From Isoetes taiwanensis (lineage: Eukaryota > Streptophyta > Lycopodiopsida > Isoetales > Isoetaceae): a stretch of DNA of 64,000 nucleotides. Below, one piece after another: positions 24,057-36,324 of this stretch (position 1 is its first letter; every line of letters starts with the position of its first letter). The notes under the pieces are model-generated. The model saw only the letters and a list, made by a program, of their open reading frames with translations. It was not told the origin of the DNA and ran no database searches. The DNA lies in assembly GCA_021234155.1 (NCBI GenBank), contig JAJEKV010000046.1, forward strand, positions 7,943,012-8,007,011, in the 5' to 3' direction. The position numbers and the translations under genes were made by a program.

Positions 24057-24351
24057 CATATGAAAAAAATCTAAGATATTTTAGCATGTTCCCAAACTTA
24101 GCAAACCACCATTGCCATGATAATATTAAGGGCTTATTTTGGCAAGGGGTTTTTATCAAACAAATGCTACTTGTGGATATAGAGCAATATCATGTCTATA
24201 TGCGATTAGTGTTAAGATGCATGTATCTTCGCTAGCAAATTGAGCACGGGCATGGACTAGGATATTCCAGAAAGCAATCACTAGGACCTCACCGATAACT
24301 ATGTAGCATGCTTTAAACCGGAACCAAAAAGAAGAAACCATCGAGGCCTCT

Positions 24352-24371
24352 AATATATATATATTTATATG

Positions 24372-24440
<69 letters not shown>

Positions 24441-24450
24441 ATATATATAA
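24352..24450. repeat. (AT)n microsatellite at array edge
   Basis: Begins as the family A border sequence (TTTATATGTATTTATAT) and expands to about 70 bases of pure AT. It separates copy A4 from unrelated sequence. Confidence 0.95.
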
Positions 24451-25149
24451 AATTGGCTGTTTCAGAATACTGTTTCATTTAGCCGGTCATGGTGTATGAA
24501 AGTTTCTGAAAATACCTAGCCAAATTTGATACACTAAAGCTGTGTCTTCTATAAAATAGAAATGGGTGTCGTTAGAGTCTTATCACACCATGTACCTTTG
24601 GAAGGTGGCATTTTGTCATCTACTTTAATCATTGTACAACCCTCCACAGTTGACATAATCTCCATATTCTCCCCGTTGTTTTGTGTCACATATCCATCAA
24701 GTAAATAAGATATTATAATGTGCACCCTCATAACTTACACTATGGGTTCTAACCTTGAGAATTATTGACCCCTTGGTGGTATGGCTTATGACTCTTAGTT
24801 TCTAAGGACCAACATTTAGCCACTTAAACAAACTTCGACCTAGATTCCTACTTACTTTTCTCAATTGAGAAAATAATAAATTCGACCACTTCCAAGGAGC
24901 ATGAGAATATTAGAATCCCTAGAAATATTTCACATAACAATTCATTTTAGATTTATTGAAGATTTAGGGCTATCTCCTTAATGGTTCCGCCCTAAGGCGG
25001 GAACAGCGGTAGCCGATTTTATGGTCGGGTTGCGGGACCTCGCAAATGCAAAGGTATGCTATCTTTTCCTCTCGCTTTGTGAATTTCAGATACACTCAAA
25101 ACCCGGCTTAAAACCTTGGCGCCATCGATAAGCTCTCTTGTGGGAGAAG
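24451..25149. other. No gene recognised
   Basis: AT-rich sequence. A GC-richer segment at 24,985-25,055 ends CAAATGCAAAG|GTATGC, which looks like a plus-strand splice donor, but no confident upstream frame was found. Confidence 0.4.
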
Positions 25150-25466
25150 ATGGCACCCAAACGAGGGCTGGTGAGTCCTCCCGAGCCAAGAACAAAGAGA
25201 GAAGGAAAGACTTTGGAGTGTCTTAAGTACCCCTAGTAGTAGAAACAAGAGAATTTTGATGCTAGCAATGTCATTCGTCATTTTGTAGCTAGAGCAGCAG
25301 CTATGAGGGCTGAAAATGGCGATATCTCCACACCGTCTATGAGAATCCCTGAAGCTCGCATAATCGGTGGAAATGCCGAAGATTTGACTAACCGCATCGC
25401 CGTCTTTGATGAGGTTCCGCCTATTGTCTATAATTTAGAGTCCAGGATATTTTCTATCCATCCGTG
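25150..25466 (+). pseudogene. Possible 105-codon ORF broken by three consecutive TAG codons
   Basis: From the ATG at 25,150 the frame reads MAPKRGLVSPPEPRTKREGK...LECLKYP, then TAG TAG TAG (25,234-25,242). It continues in the same frame KQENFDASNVIRHFVARAAA, GGNAEDLTNRIAVFDEVPP and so on to TGA at 25,464. The amino-acid mix is protein-like and no frame shift is needed. Three adjacent CAG (Gln) codons changed by C-to-T at CHG sites would explain the stops. No family is recognised. Confidence 0.35.
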
Positions 25467-26914
25467 ACTGCTTTTCTATCTCAGATAAGCCTATAAGCTA
25501 CATCTAAACTGCTAGCAACTAAACTAGAAGAGCTCGGAAATGGTTTATCGTTCACATTTGCTTATAATGCTAAGATTTTTAGGCCTTAGCTCTTGAGTTT
25601 ACGAAAGTTAAATAGTAAATATGATTAAACAGAAAATTTCCTTTTTAAGTACATAGGCGGTGGCAAAACGTCGTTCAATAAAACCGGGATTTACATTTAT
25701 GGTTTTCTTTTTATGATTTCTTTTCTACACTAAAAGGAAAAGGATGAAAAGCAGGTTTTTTCTTTGCTTACCTCGCTAATCCCTTTCTCGTTACCCATGT
25801 AGGCTAACTTTTGAATGGTTGGATTGCGTGTAACATATCTAACCCACCTTTTTGTGGATGTGGAAAATGGCAATTTTTTTGAATCATTGCTACACTATGG
25901 TCATGTTGGATCGAAGTTCAATGCTTCAAAAAATTACCAATATGATATATTTTGGAAATATTTCGCTTCTATAGGTTACATCGACCTTCTCAGCGCACAT
26001 GGCACATGCAAGACATGCATGTTTTCTCCTCGATTTTCTCGTTTGTTGGATAGATGAATCACGTGGAAAAGATCTACCTTTGATGACGTTCTTAACTTAG
26101 AATATGTGATGAAAAATTCAGATTCTCCAAAACAATGGAACTTGACATAATAGGATCTGAAGGGATATTTGCTCTCAAATCAAAAACCTTTTCTGGTTTA
26201 TATGCTGCTAATGGCTTTTTGCAATAATTTCAATGTGATATTTGCCATCATTAAGTGTCTTGACTCAAAGTTTTTTCAAAAATTAGAATCACATAAATGT
26301 AATACAATAGTACTTTTGGCCTAATGCAAATCATGGACCCAATAATAATGGGCAAAAGTTGTATTTTATGCACATCTTTAGGTGCGATGGTTATAATTTA
26401 TTGTTTAGCTTTGCCCCCCGGATAGAGATGTCCGGTTAAAAGTGTGTCACCACCTTTTCTTGAGGCAACAACTAAATATGGGCAAAATGACATTAAAAAT
26501 GCCCAATGGCTTTACTCTTTTGTTCTCGATTAGGATTCCATTCATAACCTTGGAGCTATATGTTTGGAGTTATGTGAGTAACTTTCTTCATAATGCATGA
26601 GAGGCTTGGCATGTTTATCCTTAGGTTTTATATTCCCATTATCTTTGTCATGATCTAATCTTCTTGGCCGAGCTCTTTTTTGTTTGAAGTTATGATCATA
26701 ACTTTCATGAGGAGTCTAGGGTATAAAGAAGGTAGATTGTAATGACCGCTCAACAAAAAAGCGATTACTATGTTTGCAATACACAAAGCGGCATGTAGAA
26801 CTTCTATCGATGGTATAGGCCCGGTAACGCCAGACGGGACTTGGGCTCAAGCACTAACGAGAGGTTTAATGTTTGGAGTAAAAAGGTGTTGCTAGATTAG
26901 ATCCCAATCGCCTA

Positions 26915-26915
<1 letters not shown>
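25467..26915. other. No gene recognised
   Basis: AT-rich sequence with an 80-codon plus-strand ORF at 25,815-26,057 that I cannot assign. No repeats of note. Confidence 0.4.
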
Positions 26916-26916
<1 letters not shown>

Positions 26917-26973
<57 letters not shown>

Positions 26974-26990
26974 TATAAATATAAATATAT
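26917..26990. repeat. (AT)n microsatellite
   Basis: Pure TA then interrupted TAAATATATAAATATAAATA. It immediately precedes the 117-codon ORF. Confidence 0.95.
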
Positions 26991-26999
26991 ATAACAAAG

Positions 27000-27353
27000 T
27001 TGGAGACAGTTTGCAACATAAGAGCTAGTTTAAGCACTTGTGAAGCTCATGCAAGAGGGAGATGTCAAGTACTCTCACAACACTTGGCTCAAAATACTAA
27101 GAACGTGGTAGTCTCCTTTATTGCATACAGCCAAAGTACTAGAGCTATGTTTTATCTGAGCTTTTTGCATAGCCATGAGACTTTATTTAAGGCGGACTTT
27201 CCTTGGATATTTATGGTCACCCTAGACATTGGCCATTACATGCACATCTTGGCTAGGGTCAACAAAATTGATGATAGTAATTGTCTTGGACTTGTCGAGG
27301 CGGAATGCTCCCTTGCCTTGCATTTTGCAATGAGTATGCTTAAAGAAAAATAG
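27000..27353 (+). CDS. Unassigned 117-codon ORF
   Basis: ATG to TAG, with mixed composition and a hydrophobic middle around residues 58-85. Its start lies within 10 bases of an (AT)n border, where several repeat elements in this window begin, so it may belong to a mobile element. No domain is recognised, and chance is possible. Confidence 0.2.
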   Translation: METVCNIRASLSTCEAHARGRCQVLSQHLAQNTKNVVVSFIAYSQSTRAMFYLSFLHSHETLFKADFPWIFMVTLDIGHYMHILARVNKIDDSNCLGLVEAECSLALHFAMSMLKEK

Positions 27354-27711
27354 TTTGGAGACCTTGGCTATATGCTTAGGCTTTGTTAAACAAAATTGAC
27401 AAAAACATGAAAAATGGCTTAATGCCATACAAAATTAATAAGTATAATTTTGACATTTAAAATTTTTCATGTCAATCATGTAAATTGGTTTAGGGCATGG
27501 GCGCCAAAGCGACCGCCTGGTTGCTACCAACCCACCGGTTGCTACCAACCCGTAAGATCTAGGATATGGCAAACAAAGCTCGTGATCTCGGATTTTATGC
27601 TCATTGCTCATCTTTGATGAAGCTAGAAGATTCTATCACCTAACCGATACAAAGCCACACAAAGAACACATATGGTGTGTCTTACATTCTATTCTACTTA
27701 CAGTAAATCCT

Positions 27712-28805
27712 CTAGTTATGGAGTAGGAAACCTGAAAAGAAACTTTGAAGAATAAAGCTTCATAAGAAAGCTGCAGATCACATTTAGGTCGGATTTCAGA
27801 AATCGTTTTCTGACATAGCTAATCTCGTCAAAACTTGACTGTTTTTTCATGAAAAGATAGAGCGTACTGTGCCATTTCCTAAACATATAATTAATAAAAA
27901 GCGAGCTCTGTGCTAAGAGCTATGCCTGTTTTTGTAGGGGCTGTCATTTTATGGCAGCAAGTACTTATCTTCCATTTTTACAAGCTTAGACTTAAAATTT
28001 GATGGAGATGCACCTAAGATGAAATATAGACTTAAGAAAGGGGCTTCTTTTGCTTCTATTCTCAAGACGTTTGGTTGCTTATATCTCTTACTATCGTCAG
28101 TTAACTAACAAATCATGTAGCTTTACATATGATTTTCAATGCAAACGGTGCTAAGCTATGGGCTTGGAGCAAAAGCCAGCGTCTTTGGCACTCTTTATCA
28201 AGATTGAAACTATCTTACAGATCTGATTTTAAGATCAATGGTAGTTCTTAAAATAATGATCTAATTTGAGAACTTGGAAACTACCCAAATAAGACGTAAT
28301 GTAAATACATGCTGAAATAATGTTTCTTAAAATGCAAATGCATAACTGAGATAATTCATTGATAGGCTAAATTATTCTTGAACTAGTTATGTTCTACTTT
28401 GTATATCTCCGGTTATGGAGTAGAAAATCCTAGAAAGAAACTTTGAAGCAAAAGTTTCATAATAAAGTCAGTAGATTTCATTAGGTCAGATTTCAGAAAT
28501 CGTTTTCTGACATAGCAAATCTCTTCAAAACTTGACTGTTTTTCCTTGAGAAAGATAGAGCATATCATGCCGTTTCGAAACATATAATTAATAAAAAAAA
28601 CAGAGTCTTGTGCTAAAGAGTTATGGCAGTTCTCGTTCGGGCTGTTATTTCATGGCGACAAATACTTATTCTTCATTTTTGACATGCTTAGACTTAAAAT
28701 TTCAGAGAGATGCACCTAAGTCAAAATGTAGACTCAGAAAAGGAACTTCTTTTGCTTCTATTCTTGAGAAGTTTGGTTGCTTATATCTCTTGCTATTGTC
28801 ATTTA
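27712..28805 (+). repeat. ~390-bp diverged direct repeat (27,712-28,100 and 28,405-28,805)
   Basis: The two segments align throughout, sharing for example TTTCAGAAATCGTTTTCTGA and ACATATAATTAATAAAAA, with many substitutions and small indels. Neither keeps a long frame. This looks like an old duplication, or two copies of one unrecorded repeat. Confidence 0.8.
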
Positions 28806-29639
28806 GATAACAAACTATGTAGCTCTCGTCTACTTTTTTTGGAGGCTATCGGTAATTTTGATTATACTATTATATTTTTGAACTGCAATTTTTGGGATTT
28901 AAGAAAAAATCTCAAGTTTTAATTCCATCTCTTTCTTGTTAGCGTTTACTCAGGGGCAAAAGGATACAATTGGTGATCGATGATAAACCGGGAGAGCCCA
29001 ATGTACTTTTGGCCCTTGCATCGTTCACAAGGATTATAACGTTTGCATGATTGGCTGCAGTGCACGGTTCTCTCTCCAATTGTCTCTGTTTTTGCTACCA
29101 AGATTAGGCGTTAACATGGAAGGTTATGGAATTCTGAAAAAAAAATAATAGCCCCGTATGCTATACGTTTTACAAGTTATTGTTTAAACTATACACTTTC
29201 AAGATAAGTCTACTTTGCAATTTGCTCTCTACTTTGTACGTATGCTTTAGAATTTGTCTCAACTACTTTTCATTAAGGATGCATAGTTTTGGGGCTTGAG
29301 AAATCAGCCCTCGACTAAATATCCCTAAATGTTAAGTGTTGAGATATGCTTAAGAATCGCTTGTAACAGTTTTTCATTAAGGACACATAGTTTTGGGGCT
29401 TGAGAAATCAGCCCTCTACTAGGTAGCCTGAATGTGAAAGTAATGTACCGCTTCAGACAAGTATTGAGCTTATTTAGTATTCTTGTTGGACTCATTTGGT
29501 TTAGGGCCTGGGTAGTGCCAGGACAGAATTTCTCTAGCTTCGGTTAAGTGACCAAGTTAGGAGTATGGACTTGGCTAGATTAGACCCTAGGCAAAGGAAA
29601 GTATAACATTAGAAAGTATAACCCAAGTTTTGCCAACAT
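28806..29639. other. No gene recognised
   Basis: Contains a ~50-bp direct repeat (AGTTTTGGGGCTTGAGAAAT at about 29,285 and 29,389). Otherwise unassigned. Confidence 0.4.
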
Positions 29640-29945
29640 TACGTCAATATTCTAAAAACATCCTAGATCCACATTGCATTTTCGTAGATTCCTAAAATTC
29701 TACAAAGTTTCTCTTGGATTTCCTAAGATCCTACAAAGATTCCACATTATTCTACAGGGATTCACATGAATTTGTTTAAGAATCCCTAGATTCCTTAAGA
29801 TTCCCTATATCCCCTTAGATTCCCTAAGGTTCCTTAAGAATACCGAGGATTCTCATAAGATTCCCCTATGTTCCCAAAGATTCTCCCAAGGTTCCTTAGA
29901 TTTGGCTTAGACTCTATGAAGATTCCCCTAGTCTTGCGAGAGTTT
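29640..29945. repeat. Degenerate AGATTCC satellite
   Basis: Short stretch of the same diverged unit as at 442-1,060, for example CCTTAAGATTCCCTATATCC. No (AT)n directly next to it. Confidence 0.75.
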
Positions 29946-30061
29946 TAGCGGACGCTCATGGAGTCTTGGGCTAGAACTTAAAGTAGAGAAGAAGGAGAGG
30001 AATAATTTTCCAAAGATTCTAGAAAAGCCCTTAGTTTAGAAAAAAAAAAAAGGTGTTGGAA

Positions 30062-30330
30062 GGAAAACCAAATAGGTTGCCACGTAGTTCACATGACATC
30101 AAGCTCGTCCTCATGGTTAAAGATCGAAAGAAAACATAAAAAGAAAGCAAAATATAGCTTTGCCACGTTCCACATTAAGGTTTTTCTATAATAAAAGGCA
30201 AAAAATGTTGCCATGTAGTTACATCAAGCTCGTCCTCATGGTTAAAGTTTGAAAGAAAACTTGAAAAGAAAGCAAGATATGGCTTGCCACGTTTCACATT
30301 AAGATTTTTATATTCTATATTAAAAGGCAA
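30062..30330 (+). repeat. ~125-bp tandem duplication
   Basis: ACATCAAGCTCGTCCTCATG occurs at about 30,097 and 30,221 within matching ~125-base units that both end in TCTATA(A)TAAAAGGCAAAAAA. That end sequence resembles the 5' end of the small Helitron-like family. Confidence 0.8.
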
Positions 30331-31261
30331 AAAATGCATAAATTAATTACAATGCCACCTCAAAATCTATATATTAAATATAGATAAGATATGGTGGCAA
30401 ATAAATGCACATGCCACCTCAACTAACACCTCATGATTACAATAAATGCTTGCATGCACATGTATGCCACCTAAGGAACTTCTTGTCACCTTCCTCTCTT
30501 ATAGTTTGAACGATCCAGATTTCACCTTCCCCCATCTAACGGCCCATGTGCATGGTGCATGGCCCATGCATGTATGTGCATATGTATGCATGTGCACATC
30601 GTGCCCATCCATGCATCACATGAGGTGGAATTATAACAATCCTTGATTTTGTCATTTGACGGCTAGGATCAATCTCTATGAATATGACCCATGGGATGAC
30701 AAAATCACACATCGATCACGCTGGCTCCAAATGCGACAAAATAGTGCCAAAGCACCACTCCTTAGAAAGGTCTCGACGAGAAAAATCCAATGGCGTAGGC
30801 CCCACCTTCATCCGACCCCTCTACTGCAAGCTACGGGCCTTTGAAGACGATTAAACAGAAGGAAGCTTCCTAGAAAGTCCATTAATAAATACTTTGCCAC
30901 CTCACTACCTTTTTTATTAATGAGGGTGCCTTTTTATTAATGAGGGCGCCACCTCACCTCCTTTAAAAGAAAAAAATCAATTTAATATTAAAAAGTTAAT
31001 GGCTAGGATTTATGCTCACCTTTTAATCTAACGGTTGAGATCTGCTGCACCAACTTTTTTTTTGTTGGCACCTTCCTTGCACCTTCTTCACAAAAATCAA
31101 GGGCTAGGATTTATTCTCCCCTTTTGATCCAACGATTTGGGGATGTGCTGCATGCCCCCATGCATGCCCATCATGGCCATCCATGCACCTCAATGAGGTG
31201 GCATTATCCTGGCCTTTCATTTTGTGATTGGACGGCTGGGATGAATCTCTATGAACATCAG
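30313..31261 (+). mobile_element. Helitron-like non-autonomous copies (two, partial)
   Basis: TCTATATTAAAAGGC at about 30,313 is followed by GCCACCTCA motifs and the CATGCATG-rich core (30,540-30,610). A second related stretch starts near 30,880 and has its own GCATGCCCCCATGCATGCCC core at about 31,150. No protein coded. Confidence 0.5.
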
Positions 31262-32105
31262 GCTCGATTCTATGAAGATTCCTATAGTTTCTCAAAGATT
31301 TCATCAAGATTCCTAAAGATATTATTGAGATTCCTTTAGATTCCCTTAGTTACTGTGAAGATTGAGATTCCATCAAGATTCCTATAGAGTCTAAGAGATT
31401 CCATCAAGATTCCCCTAGGTTTTTAAAGATTCTATGTAGATTCTCCTAGATTCTCTAAGATCCTATCAAGATTTATCTAGATTCTCAAATATTCTATGAA
31501 AATTCCCTAGGTTTCCATAAATTCTCTCGAGATTCCCATAGATCCTCAAAATTTGTCCCAAGATTCACCTAGATTCCCCACAATTCTATGTAGATTGCCT
31601 TGGATCCTATGAAGATTTCCTTGGGTTCTCCAAGATTTCATCAAGATTCCCTAGATTCTTAAAGATTCCATCGAGATTCCCTACATTCGAACTATTACAT
31701 CAAGATTCATATAGATTCCCCAAGATTCTATCTAGATTTTCCTAGATTCTCTAAGATGCTATGAAGATTCCCCTAGATCCCCATAGATCCTCTTGAGGTT
31801 CCCATAGTCCCTAAGATTCTCTTGAGATTCCCTAAATTCCCAAAGACTATTCCAAGATTCCTCTACATTCCCCAACATTCTATGTAGATTCTCTTAGCTT
31901 CCCTGAGATATTATGAGGATTCCCCTAAATTCCCAAAGATTCTCCCAAGAATCCTAAAGATTCTCTTGAGATTCTTCAGATTCCCTAAGGTTCTATTGAG
32001 ATTCCTCTAGATTTATAAAGATCCCATGAAGATTTCCCTAGATTCCCTTAAATTACCATAGATTTCGTAAAGTTCTAAGATTCTAAGAAGATTCTTAGAA
32101 TCTGA
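31262..32105. repeat. Degenerate AGATTCC satellite, longest tract
   Basis: About 840 bases of diverged CTAGATTCTCTAAGATTC-like units with frequent GAAGATTCC. It lies between two Helitron-like segments rather than beside an (AT)n. Confidence 0.85.
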
Positions 32106-32600
32106 TCATGTTGGCTCAATTGCAAGCGGAATAGTGCCAAAGCACAGGTCATTGGAAAGCTCTCGTGAGAGGAATCAATGGCATAGGTCCCACCTTCATC
32201 CAGACCTCAAATGCGCAAGTTACGTGCGTTTGAATGCGATAAAAAAAAGAAGCTTCTTGGAAGATGCAATCATAAATGTTTTTTAACTTTTTATTAATGA
32301 GAGTGCCACCTCACCTCTTTTAAAAAAAAATATCAATTTAATATAAAACGTTAAGGGTTATGATTTATCCTCACCCTTTGATCTTAATCGGTCTGGCTGC
32401 ACCAAATCCACTTTTTGGCACCTTCTTTGCACCTTCCTCACAAAATTTAAGGGCTAGGATTACTTCTCCCCTTTTGATCCAATGGCTTGGGGATGTGGTG
32501 CATGCCCCATGCATGCCGCCATGGAGATCCAATGGCTATATGTTCACCACCTCACCTATTTTGAAACGAACGGCCTAGATCGATTTGAATATATAGATAT
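32106..32600 (+). mobile_element. Helitron-like non-autonomous element, partial
   Basis: Shares GTGCCACCTCACCTC, TTTTGATCCAATGGCTTGGG, a GCATGCCCCATGCATGCC core and the ending AACGGCCTAGATC-GATTTGAATATATAGAT with the element at 45,711-46,200. Confidence 0.5.
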
Positions 32601-32640
32601 CTATTTCATGGGGGCATCCAAAGTAATTTTATATATATTA

Positions 32641-32770
<130 letters not shown>

Positions 32771-32926
32771 AAACGAGTTTGTCAAGTCTTAAGGTTGATG
32801 TGCTCACTTTTGGAAAAAGGGAACATAAAAATTGGGCAAGGGAACCACTTCTAAAAATTGGGCAGTGGAGCCGCTTCTAAAAATTGGCAATGAAGGCACT
32901 TCTATAATGAGGTTGCTAAGGTTTAA

Positions 32927-33054
32927 TGACCAATTACAGGCTTGTGCAAGCATACTGGACCAAGGTGAAATTACAGCACTACGTCTACAGGAAGTTGGAA
33001 TATGTGTGCCCTGATGTAAACGAACCAAATGTACAAGTTGGTGGAACCATATGA
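32927..33054 (+). CDS. Short family B ORF (42 codons)
   Basis: MTNYRLVQAYWTKVKLQHY followed by CPDVNEPNVQVGGTI and TGA. An overlapping frame (ACASILDQGEITALRLQEVG) is also open, so the true frame is uncertain. Copy B2 differs here at CAG sites, which breaks both frames. Confidence 0.2.
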
Positions 33055-35026
33055 CTTGTGAGTGGTTTTTATTTATAGTATGCCTAGCCTGTCACTTCGC
33101 ACAATCAGAGATAAAGGTTTCGTATTCATGATGTATCTATTGCCTTGGATAATACCATTGGGGAGTACGAATAATGCATGCACTTAGACGGTGCGGCAGA
33201 CATGCAATTTGTAAGCAATTTGTGGCAAATATTTGGCATATGAGGTTTCTGGAAACATTGGCTAAGTTTCAAGAATAAGGTACTGGTCTATGTAAAGTAC
33301 ACAAGGAAGTTGAGAAAGAGCAGACATATGAACAAAAATGGCATAAAGAAATGGGGGTCACGCCTCTTTAGTCTCTGCTTGCTTTAATTTGGGAAGGACC
33401 ATTTATGAAGTCTCTGCTTGTGCAAAAACCAGTTATGCAGGTTGGCAAGATGTTGATCTAAAGCTTTAACAACATGGATTGGCAAGATGTTGATCTACAG
33501 TTTTAACAGCATACTTGGTGAATGTTCGACGAGTCTTGTGAATGAATCTTTAAGGGGAACTTGCATGGATACTGTCTTTGGACATGACTAGCCTTTTTTG
33601 GAATAATCGCCACTAAGCTATGTGCTTCTAAATTTGCAATTAGACTCTAGCGACATGTTCTAACAAGGGTTGACATGTTCTAACAAGGGTTTACATGTTC
33701 ACATGCACTAGCGGAAGGTATTAGCAAGGGGTGAGCAATATCTAACTTGTTCATTTAAGCTAAGGATTTGATTCATTTTACCTTTTGCATGGTCATCTAT
33801 GGCAGAAAATGTTAAGGTAAAAAATAAGGTGGGCTTCACTTTGTAAGAAAGTACATGCAACCTTTTAGTGCATGCTTGCCACTTGGCTTTTAAATGATTT
33901 AATGAGCTTGCATGCCTTTCTTACTAAATTTTATTTGGCATCTAGTAATGCTCTTCATGGGCACCGTAGGACACCTATTGCTTTATTATTGTGGGCTTCT
34001 AGCTTTGTTCTAAGGGACACATGAAGGGCACAAAAAAGGTACGTAACTTGCTAACAAAAGGGCATTTCATTGTTATGACTTAAGGGGTGATATTGGAGAC
34101 GTGGGCTCTTTGTTAAATCAAGGTTATTAAAATACAATGGTTGTACAAAAATGATTTTAGGGCAAGTAGTGACAGAACGTGGCATCCAAACCCTAAACTG
34201 TTTGTGTGAAGAGAACCGAAAGCAGAGCCGGATGGTTTCGGGCATGACCGCCAAGCTTTTTGGCGGCAGGAACTCCGTCGGTTACAAAGGACAACCGTTG
34301 TTATTCTATGGCAAGCGGAGAATCCATGGCACGTGAAGGAAAATCCGCGGGCATAGCCCCATTGCATTGTTTTCGATAGATTCTTTTTCAATTCCTTTTG
34401 CGAAAAACAAAGAATTGGCATCCAAAGAGAGGTCATTAGTAATGTTTGAAAGCTCATTCAAGCGTATCCACCAAAGACTAATATAGCTGATTTCTTTGAA
34501 GTCGAGGAGCACATAAAAATATTCAAGAAGTTTCGACATCCAATGCAACTGTGTTCAAGAATGTATCTTTAAGATAATTATATAACTGAAATCTCATTTC
34601 TACTGCCTTCGCTGAAATTTATAGCACTTGCTCTCTTTGGGGCATAACTAGCTCTCTTTGGGGCATAACTAGGTGTTTTAACATGATCTTTCAGGAAATG
34701 GAAACTTGGTTTCTAAACCTTGATAGTTTGCTTGTGTAGATCAACAGTTTTGCTAGCATTGCTTCTGAAATGAAATCATAGCCTAGCTACTGTTGGTAGA
34801 TTGCATGGTTTTGTTGCTTATAATCTGAAAATTTTGTTGCTTATACTGCCTACAAATGGTAAGGAAGTATGCAGGTTGAAAAATTGCAGCAGAATGCATT
34901 TTATATGCTTATGGATTAGTTTATTCCTCCCCAGAGGTTTCCCTTTCACTATAACCATATGGGTAACTGTGGACTTGTACTGAGGCATGGCCTACAATTT
35001 ATTTTGAGCTCTTATAATTATTTGGT

Positions 35027-35130
35027 AAAGGGCGATGAGCCGAGTAGAGTTATAGCTTACCTGTCATTGCTGGTCTAGTTACCTTGTTTAAAGCTAACTT
35101 AGGCTTGGTTCAATGCAGGTAACCAACTTT
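35027..35130 (+). other. Conserved CAGGTAA block, family B (B1)
   Basis: AAAGGGCGATGAGCCGAGT, TAGCTTACCTGTCATTGCT, GTTACCTTG, AAGCTAA and TTCAATGCAGGTAACCAA in the same order as families A, C and D. The second copy is at 39,669-39,770. Confidence 0.78.
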
Positions 35131-36324
35131 ACTCTTCCAAATATGCTCGTATTTGGTTTAGGATGAAGTCTTGGACGCTGAAGAAAATTCTTGCTACTGC
35201 AATACCTCAGAAACGTGGATTTACATTTGACATATTCTGGTTTGCTTTATGCTTTCACTAAAAAGTGGTAAGTGTTATAGCTGAACACGTGGATAAAAAT
35301 CTTACAACGCTGCCTTATTTTGTTTGCTATTAAGCATGACATGAGTATTTGAGATCTTTTTGTGGTTTTGAAAAGCGGGATGACCTATGTTGTAAACTGC
35401 TTGCTTTTAAGCATGACATGAATATCTGAGACATTTCTATGAGATATTTTTTAAGAAAAGAATTTAAGACTATTTGGGATCATTTTTAAGCATACTGCAT
35501 GATTGGAGTATGGAACATATGACTTGGGGTCCTTTTTAGAAAAATTCTAATGAGTAAAGCAACAAATCTGTAAATATGAGCAGAATTTGGGAAATATTTC
35601 TGGTTTGTTACAGCAGTATTGTGGAATTTAAAACACATAAGATACTAGTGGGAAAGAACTTTGAATTTGGATTCAAAGGTTTTAAAGGCTTAAAATTGTA
35701 TTTGTTTAAACACAGCGGTACAATGGAAATTCAAGATATGGAATTTGATGGTAAATATTTGCATAAGGATGCGTATGATCTATGATCCTAAATTTAGAAC
35801 GACATGATAAGGTTTCTTGCATGTTTCAAGGATATAATGATTTAAAATGCTGGTTCCTAAGGCTCCCCTAGTTTGACTAGGGACTGATAAGTTCTCTTTG
35901 GCTTTAAGCTTTATGTTTAAGGCCAAGGGAATGGTCCAGACGCTCGGGAACGGAAAGGCTTCGGATATATTCATTGACTTCAGTTTATTGGTTCAACCAA
36001 TTTGAGCCTTAGGAACCAAGGTGGATTGTTTTTCTTGTCTTAAATAGCATTTTATATGCGTTTACACTTATCATTCTGATTCCAGAAGTTCTAACGTTTT
36101 CCTGAATTTTAGGAGGGAATACGACGTAAATGAGGAAATCTCTCAAATTCCTGAAATGGAGAGTACTCATCTTGCAAATAAGGAATCTTCAGAGTGATAC
36201 ATAGACCTTGTTGCTTTGGGGCAAACCAACAAACGTCAATCATGGTGATTAATCGGAGCAAAGCACCCACCGTGGTGGTTTTTTACATACAAACAAGGTA
36301 CTCTGGTTACATATTCAAGACACA

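Larger units (their letters stand above)
19392..24351 (-). mobile_element. Family A unit, copy A4, split by an insertion
   Basis: Homology to the unit runs from 19,392 to 21,478 and resumes at 23,674, continuing to the (AT)n near 24,352. The break falls between TTATTTGTA and AAGTCAAAAG of the intact copies. This is the most diverged copy and forms the 5' (minus-strand) edge of the array. Confidence 0.9.
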
